From Steromphala cineraria (taxonomy: Eukaryota; Mollusca; Gastropoda; Trochida; Trochidae): 64,000 nucleotides of DNA. Where the stretch lies: contig OU744721.1 of the NCBI GenBank assembly GCA_916613615.1, positions 86,086,464 to 86,150,463 of the forward strand. The letters run 5' to 3'. Shown here piece after piece: positions 58,640 through 64,000 of this stretch (position 1 is the first letter of the stretch; each line of letters starts with the position of its first letter). The position numbers and the translations under genes were made by a program. The notes below the pieces were generated by a model. The model did not search any database and was not told the DNA's origin. It worked only from the letters and a program-made list of their open reading frames with translations.

Positions 58640-61600
58640 GTATGTCCTGGTATATTCTACATTTTCCCATTCATGTGACGATACTTCTGCACACCCCCTG
58701 CAGGAGCTCCCATGAGACGAGGCCTAAGCCCCTTGTTTGTGCAGATCGAACCGTCTGCAGGTTTGCATGAGAGCTGAACCGCTCGGTCCGTGTTTAGAGG
58801 AGAGACGGAAACGCCTGACACAGTTTCTCTAAGCAAGCTGTGATTATCCAAGACTTGGCCACGTTGCTTTAGGCTTTACACTAGCATAAGAGAGATTCCT
58901 TTCCTCGGCTACATTTTCTCTAGAGACACGGCTTTTAGAGAGTTTTATATTTTTAACTGAACAATAGAAACTGGCAACCTTTCCCTGACACTGATTTCAT
59001 TTCCTGCCTACTAGCTATGCATTTGCAGTGAGGGTGATGTGATTTATTTTAAATGGAACACTGAACACTTAAAGGTTATATTAGTTTTCGTTTGTCTTTG
59101 ATAATTTTTCTGATACGTAACAAGGTCAGTGAGCACACAACAGCTTGTTTTGTTTCCCTAAAGAGAAGGAGCTGTAGTTTGTTTCTACTTTCTTATCTGT
59201 GCATGGAAGTAATCAAACACATCCTACAAAAGTTCGCCCATCAATACAGCCCCGATTAGAACGGGATTTACATCCTTCGTTGTGTCGTGTCCTTAGTGTA
59301 TCTGTAAGGGAAATGTGTTTTGCCATGTCATTGCTGAATCGATGATTATTATTTCAGGATATATAAATCCAGCATTTTAAATCCTTTGTTCTTTTGATGA
59401 TAAGGGAGAGATTTGAAGAGAGTTTTACACTAACAAAACTCACAAAAAAATTCAAAATGCAAAAATAATTGTGTTATATCAAATTCGATCTTTGAAATCT
59501 GTTGATTAAATCTGAGCTCTAAATTTTTTTATTTCCGACATTTTGAAATATTGGCTATTTTGACGATAAAGAGGCTTTCAAGAGCTTTAACAAATTATCG
59601 ATAAATATCTTGTTGCAACACAACATTCAATTAGGAATTCCATGTTTTATCATGTTTGATATTTTTAATCTGTTGTTAAATCTGATTACAGATTTTCAAA
59701 TGTTAATATGATGTAATCGCAAGCTCAGCAGTAAAGCGACAGAAATAACAAACCGGCTTACGGTAATACCATGTCCAGCACGCTATTACCGACCAAGAGC
59801 GGAGCAATATAACTATTAACTTCCGATCCCGCCCATCATGTGTATGCCTATACATAGTTTATGCACTACAGAAGGGTTGAGCTCACTATTATCCCCCGGG
59901 CACTTGTCTGGCCAATGACCGCTATTAACGGTAAACCCTTGCTGCCACGGTTTCATGATATTCCCAGAGCCAGGCGTTATAGACTCGTACCGTCCTGCCA
60001 GTGCTCAACCGAAGGTCAATGTCGTTATATAATGAGATTATACGACACCATATAGACCTGGCGATATTTGACGAGACCATATGTTAGTAATGGCGGTTAC
60101 AAGTGACACGAAAGAAATGTTTCCCGTGGGGCGGTAGTAATTAGAATCTTATAAAATATTCAATGCATTGTGACAAGAGAACGATTGGCTTGATATTACG
60201 AACACGGCCACTGAATACAAATGTCCATCAACTTGAATCATTGGGCAACCACAGATAACAGGGAACCAAGGAACAGTGACGTTGTGTTTTCAAGTAACAA
60301 ATCAGAACTTAATCATGAAAACAGCCGTTAATAAGGTCGATGTTGGCTGACAGATGAGGGAAAACATTGATTAAAAACAATTTAAAAGAATATATCTTTT
60401 AAAAATATTCGTTTTTAATGCAGCGGAAATGGAAAGTTTATAGTTGATAGATATATGATTGGTCTCGTTTATTAAGTCTGTTGGTCGTGTTATCTGTAGA
60501 TAAGTAATTCGATAAAACTTTGAAAAAAAAAGATTATAAAACTCGTTTTATAAGAATATAGAAAAAATATTTTGCAATAGAATAGATACTTTGGAATGAA
60601 ATTATGAAATGATTATAGAACCATTAGCGCGATCATATATTATAATGCCGTACTAATTAACCATAAAGTGAGTTATTCACATAACATGTAAATTGTACCT
60701 ATACCATTGAGAAGATATACGTCATATGTTTGCTCTTCACTGTGTTTCAAGTAGTAGATAAAAAACGTGTTGGAAATATGTTTCGATAGATAAGATATAG
60801 GGCTGGAAGAGTGAAAACATTTGCAAGTTCCTTCACACTACTTTCACAATTTGTCGATCGCATTACGACAAATCCAAAATAGATCAAGAAAAAAACATAG
60901 GTTACTTCCGACCACTGTATGTTAATATCCTGTCACGATGCTGCACAATCGATTTTCAGGGTTGTTAGGAGGATTTATTTAAGTGTGTGGCAAAGATGCC
61001 ACTTTGTGTCAAGTATGACAAAACCTCAAGGGACGATTCGAAGAGTATGTTCGAGACGTAGATGGAATGTGCACGGGTTTGTGTCGTCGTGCACAGAGGA
61101 CAATGTTTATCTAACGTTGAAAAGTGTTTATCTGTTTAATGTTTGTTCTCTGGGTCATGTTGAACTAGGATATATGTGAACGATTAAGTTTTTAATAGAT
61201 GAAATCTTAACTTTTAACGATACATATGTCAATAAATCATTGAGAATCAGGTTTCGATGACGATACTAAGATCATGACTAGAAAGTCGTTCTGAAAAATA
61301 ATACGAAGAGAATATACTCATATGATACAATATCAAATGATAACAGTTTGAAGAAGCATACCATATGTATGAACATGTATATGACCAAAATAATTATGGA
61401 AATTCTTTAAAAAACCGATCTTTTAAAATTCGCAAATTGATGAAATAGAAATAATCAAACTCTTCGGTGTAGTCAATTAATTACAACTTTTAAAGCATAA
61501 GGTGTTTTTTACATCTTATCGTTGGGTTATGGAAAGTGGAAATTGTGTTTGTTACGTCTTTTCAAAACCCATGCCATGCTAATTTGGAATGTGTCGACCA

Positions 61601-63360
61601 ATACGACCGTATTCAGACCGTTACTAACAAGTCCACTTCACAATAAAACACCTTGTTATCTTCACAGTGACACGAGATGAAACTGACACCATATACTGGA
61701 GCAGCAAGCAGGTGCCCCTCAGATTTCTCAGCTATCGGACACTCATTTGTAGGGCTGGGAATCGATTAGAGCTTACGTGGTGTTTAATAAGACGCAGTGT
61801 GACAACAATTGGTTCTGCTGATGGGCGCGAACACGCTATCAGGTGCTAGCTTCTGTTGTTTTCATGGTGATATGTAATATATTACCTGCGTTTCTCTGTA
61901 TTTGATATGGGCTATCGATTCCTCAGACTTTCTCTGCAATGCTGATTGCATGACGATGAAGCTACAGGCAGGATGATATTCAGTTGTATGCGCTCGTTAC
62001 ATCTTGTAAGAGAAAAAAATAAACACTCCTACTTTTAAATGAAAATCTGTTCTGTAGAATTAATCTGTTCTGTAGAATTACCAGATCACGGTAGAAAATC
62101 GCGATTCTGATCGAAAACAGGACAATTAGTAAAACCCTTATATATATAAGGGAGAAGACCTCCGAGCCATCCTCCGTCTTTACACTGTTCCCTTATATAT
62201 ATTGTTTTGAAATGAATAAGTGTGATATTGTTTGCATTATGGTGGCAATGTTATTTTGACATGAAATCTTAATGAAATAACACGAAATAACGTATGGTCA
62301 CTTTGATAATGTGCTTCCTTCCATTCCATTAATAAGGCCATTTTTAATCTCCTTGAAGTATTTTGAGTAATAAAAGGACACATACGTTAAGAAGAAACAA
62401 TATTATTTATAAGAGTGTCCCTGCGATTAATGAAGTTAGAAAAAAACAATTCATGCACACTGTTTCAGTTCAAAAGAAATTTACCGACTAAGTTTTCTGT
62501 TTAAGTTTTGTGTTTTTTTGCGTAAGTAAAGGATATTCCATCTGACACATACAGGCATGGTTACTATAAGAACATATCGTCATTTCGGGGCTGACGTTTC
62601 GGTAATTTTGGTACTTTGTCTCCTATCTCATGAATTGTGGTCCAATTTTCTCAAGGTTGGTCGCAAAATATTGCTAAAAATACAATGGACACAGTTACCC
62701 TTTTTTAAGCTATTGCAATTCACTACAGCTTGAAAATGGATCTCTAAGACAAAACAGTATCAATAAGTTGTCAGATTATTTGTATGAATGCTAACGCACG
62801 GTATTGCTTCTTTCAGCACTCGTTACAAATAATGACATTTGCTTTGCGGTGTACCGGCTTCGCTACTCGGATCTGAACAATTTGTACAACGGGTTTTTCG
62901 TGTCTATAACTCCATGAACCTAAGAGTCATATCAATAATAATAGATTGAATGCCCTGCAGCTGTTGTTTCACTTCTACTACGTTCTAAAAACTTCATTAA
63001 GGCCTTCATTAAGACTTATTAAAGGATAGTTAATGACAATCGATGGTATACATCTAAAAGGATTAGAACCATTTAGTATATAATATTTGTCATTCATGAT
63101 AAGAAAAGATTCATCAAATTCTTTTTAGAACATTTTGATATTCAGAGTTAAAAATGATTTATAACATCGTGTTATTTGAATTTTATGTCCTCGAAAACGC
63201 GAGGTATCGTTTGTCTTTAACACCTATATATGAGATAATTCACTTTTATATACATAAATAAAGGGATTGTCTGTTGGCATTGAGGTCTGATTTATGTTAC
63301 TGTATTTTCAATAGAAGGTTATACGTCGTAGGTGACAGAACGTGAAGCTTTGCAAGGTTG
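58640..63360. other. Long stretch without recognised genes
   Basis: If the exon at 58622 is real, this is its first intron. Short frames (for example 59861-60055 and 60919-61179) have no recognisable domain. CTTATATATATAAGGG at about 62136-62152 is a small AT palindrome. Confidence 0.4.
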
Positions 63361-63381
63361 TGTAAGGTAACATACCGTGAT

Positions 63382-63512
63382 CACCTGCACACACGCTGCG
63401 GTAGGTGTTGAGGTAGATATATCACACACACAATCGCGCACCTGCTTCTGTCACCTGAGATTGTCACAGGTACAGGTGTGACAAGGCGAGGGCGTTGATT
63501 CACGCTCAGGTG
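63382..63512. promoter_or_regulatory. Cluster of five CAGGTG/CACCTG E-boxes
   Basis: CACCTG at 63382, 63439 and 63452 and CAGGTG at 63473 and 63507, five within 131 bp in a locally GC-richer stretch. CAGGTG is the core bound by Snail/ZEB-type zinc fingers and E-protein bHLH dimers. Enhancer function is inferred from density only. Confidence 0.4.
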
Positions 63513-64000
63513 AAATTAGCTAAGTATTTGATTTTCGATAAAGGTTGATTTTTGTTTTGCACGTGGCGCTCTCTTTCTGATAAACTAATTTCAGATTAAC
63601 AGATATTTGCTGCAATAATGTGTACAGGTCGATATGTTTATATAACAAATGTATGTTTTAAGTTAAACTCACTATTATGCAATATTTTAACAGGACAATA
63701 TTAGGTGAGGTCTTTTCGTAACGTTTTTGCAACTTACCAATGAATTTTGACATATTAGAAGACTCAATTTATCGTGACATCTATCCACGTGAATTATCAG
63801 GGATAGTTCGAAAGAGCAAACACTTTCACAGAAATAATGGATCTTTAGTCATAAACAGGATCTGGGACGATATATACTGGACACAAAGAAGTAAAGGACC
63901 ATGCAATCTTTCATTATGATCAAAATGATCCTTTTATATTATATTTTGATTGATTCCTAAGCTGTGTGTAGAATAAACATGCTATGTCTTTTTTTTTACA

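Noticed and set aside
62136..62152. SRF/CArG-type site (CCTTATATATATAAGG)
   Set aside because: The AT core is 12 bp instead of 6, so it does not fit the CArG consensus. It is probably a simple AT palindrome.

Overview
This is a window of an AT-rich animal nuclear genome with spliced genes, long introns, and many transposon remnants and tandem repeats. Several elements look like those common in lophotrochozoan, probably molluscan, genomes: tandem-repeat elements ending in (GGAC)n-rich tails, foldback elements, a hAT element, and CR1/L2-like LINE tails. No taxon can be read directly, so 'mollusc-like' is an inference.

Left third (1-16.9 kb): two conserved genes sit head to head. On the minus strand is the 5' half of a sorting nexin 29 (SNX29) orthologue. 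Eight exons can be assembled from 13391 down to about 373, starting with a 7-nt coding exon; they encode the N-terminus and most of the RUN domain, and the gene leaves the window on the left. On the plus strand is a complete gene for ribosomal protein L10 (RPL10, uL16; 218 aa, five coding exons plus a short 5' TOP-like leader exon). Only about 160 bp separates the SNX29 start codon from the likely RPL10 start site, and an ETS-type motif lies there. The SNX29 introns hold tandem-repeat elements with 156-bp and 162-bp units, a 1.2-kb inverted-repeat element and one foldback element.

Middle (16.9-26.3 kb): foldback elements, a 1.25-kb internally deleted hAT transposon with the C-terminal transposase region, intact terminal inverted repeats and a 5-bp target duplication, three tandem copies of a roughly 350-bp foldback family, and a 5'-truncated LINE. 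After these comes a three-exon C2H2 zinc-finger gene (329 aa, TATA box, CCAAT motifs upstream). I recognise the family but not a named orthologue.

Right part (26.3-57 kb): no convincing protein gene. It looks like a decayed patchwork of local duplications, with homologous blocks recurring every few kb in the same order. It includes a 130-150 bp segment kept at high similarity in four copies, more copies of the foldback family, Penelope-like terminal fragments, a perfect 58-bp-arm hairpin, a Tc1-like transposase remnant, and an array of evenly spaced CCAAT motifs next to an NRF1-like site.

Far right (57-64 kb): a GC-richer stretch near 58.0-58.6 kb with a possible first coding exon on the plus strand, then about 5 kb without recognisable genes apart from a cluster of five CAGGTG E-boxes near 63.4 kb.

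The recognised genes are unrelated in function (endosomal sorting, ribosome, transcription factor). Their grouping looks like ordinary synteny rather than a pathway.
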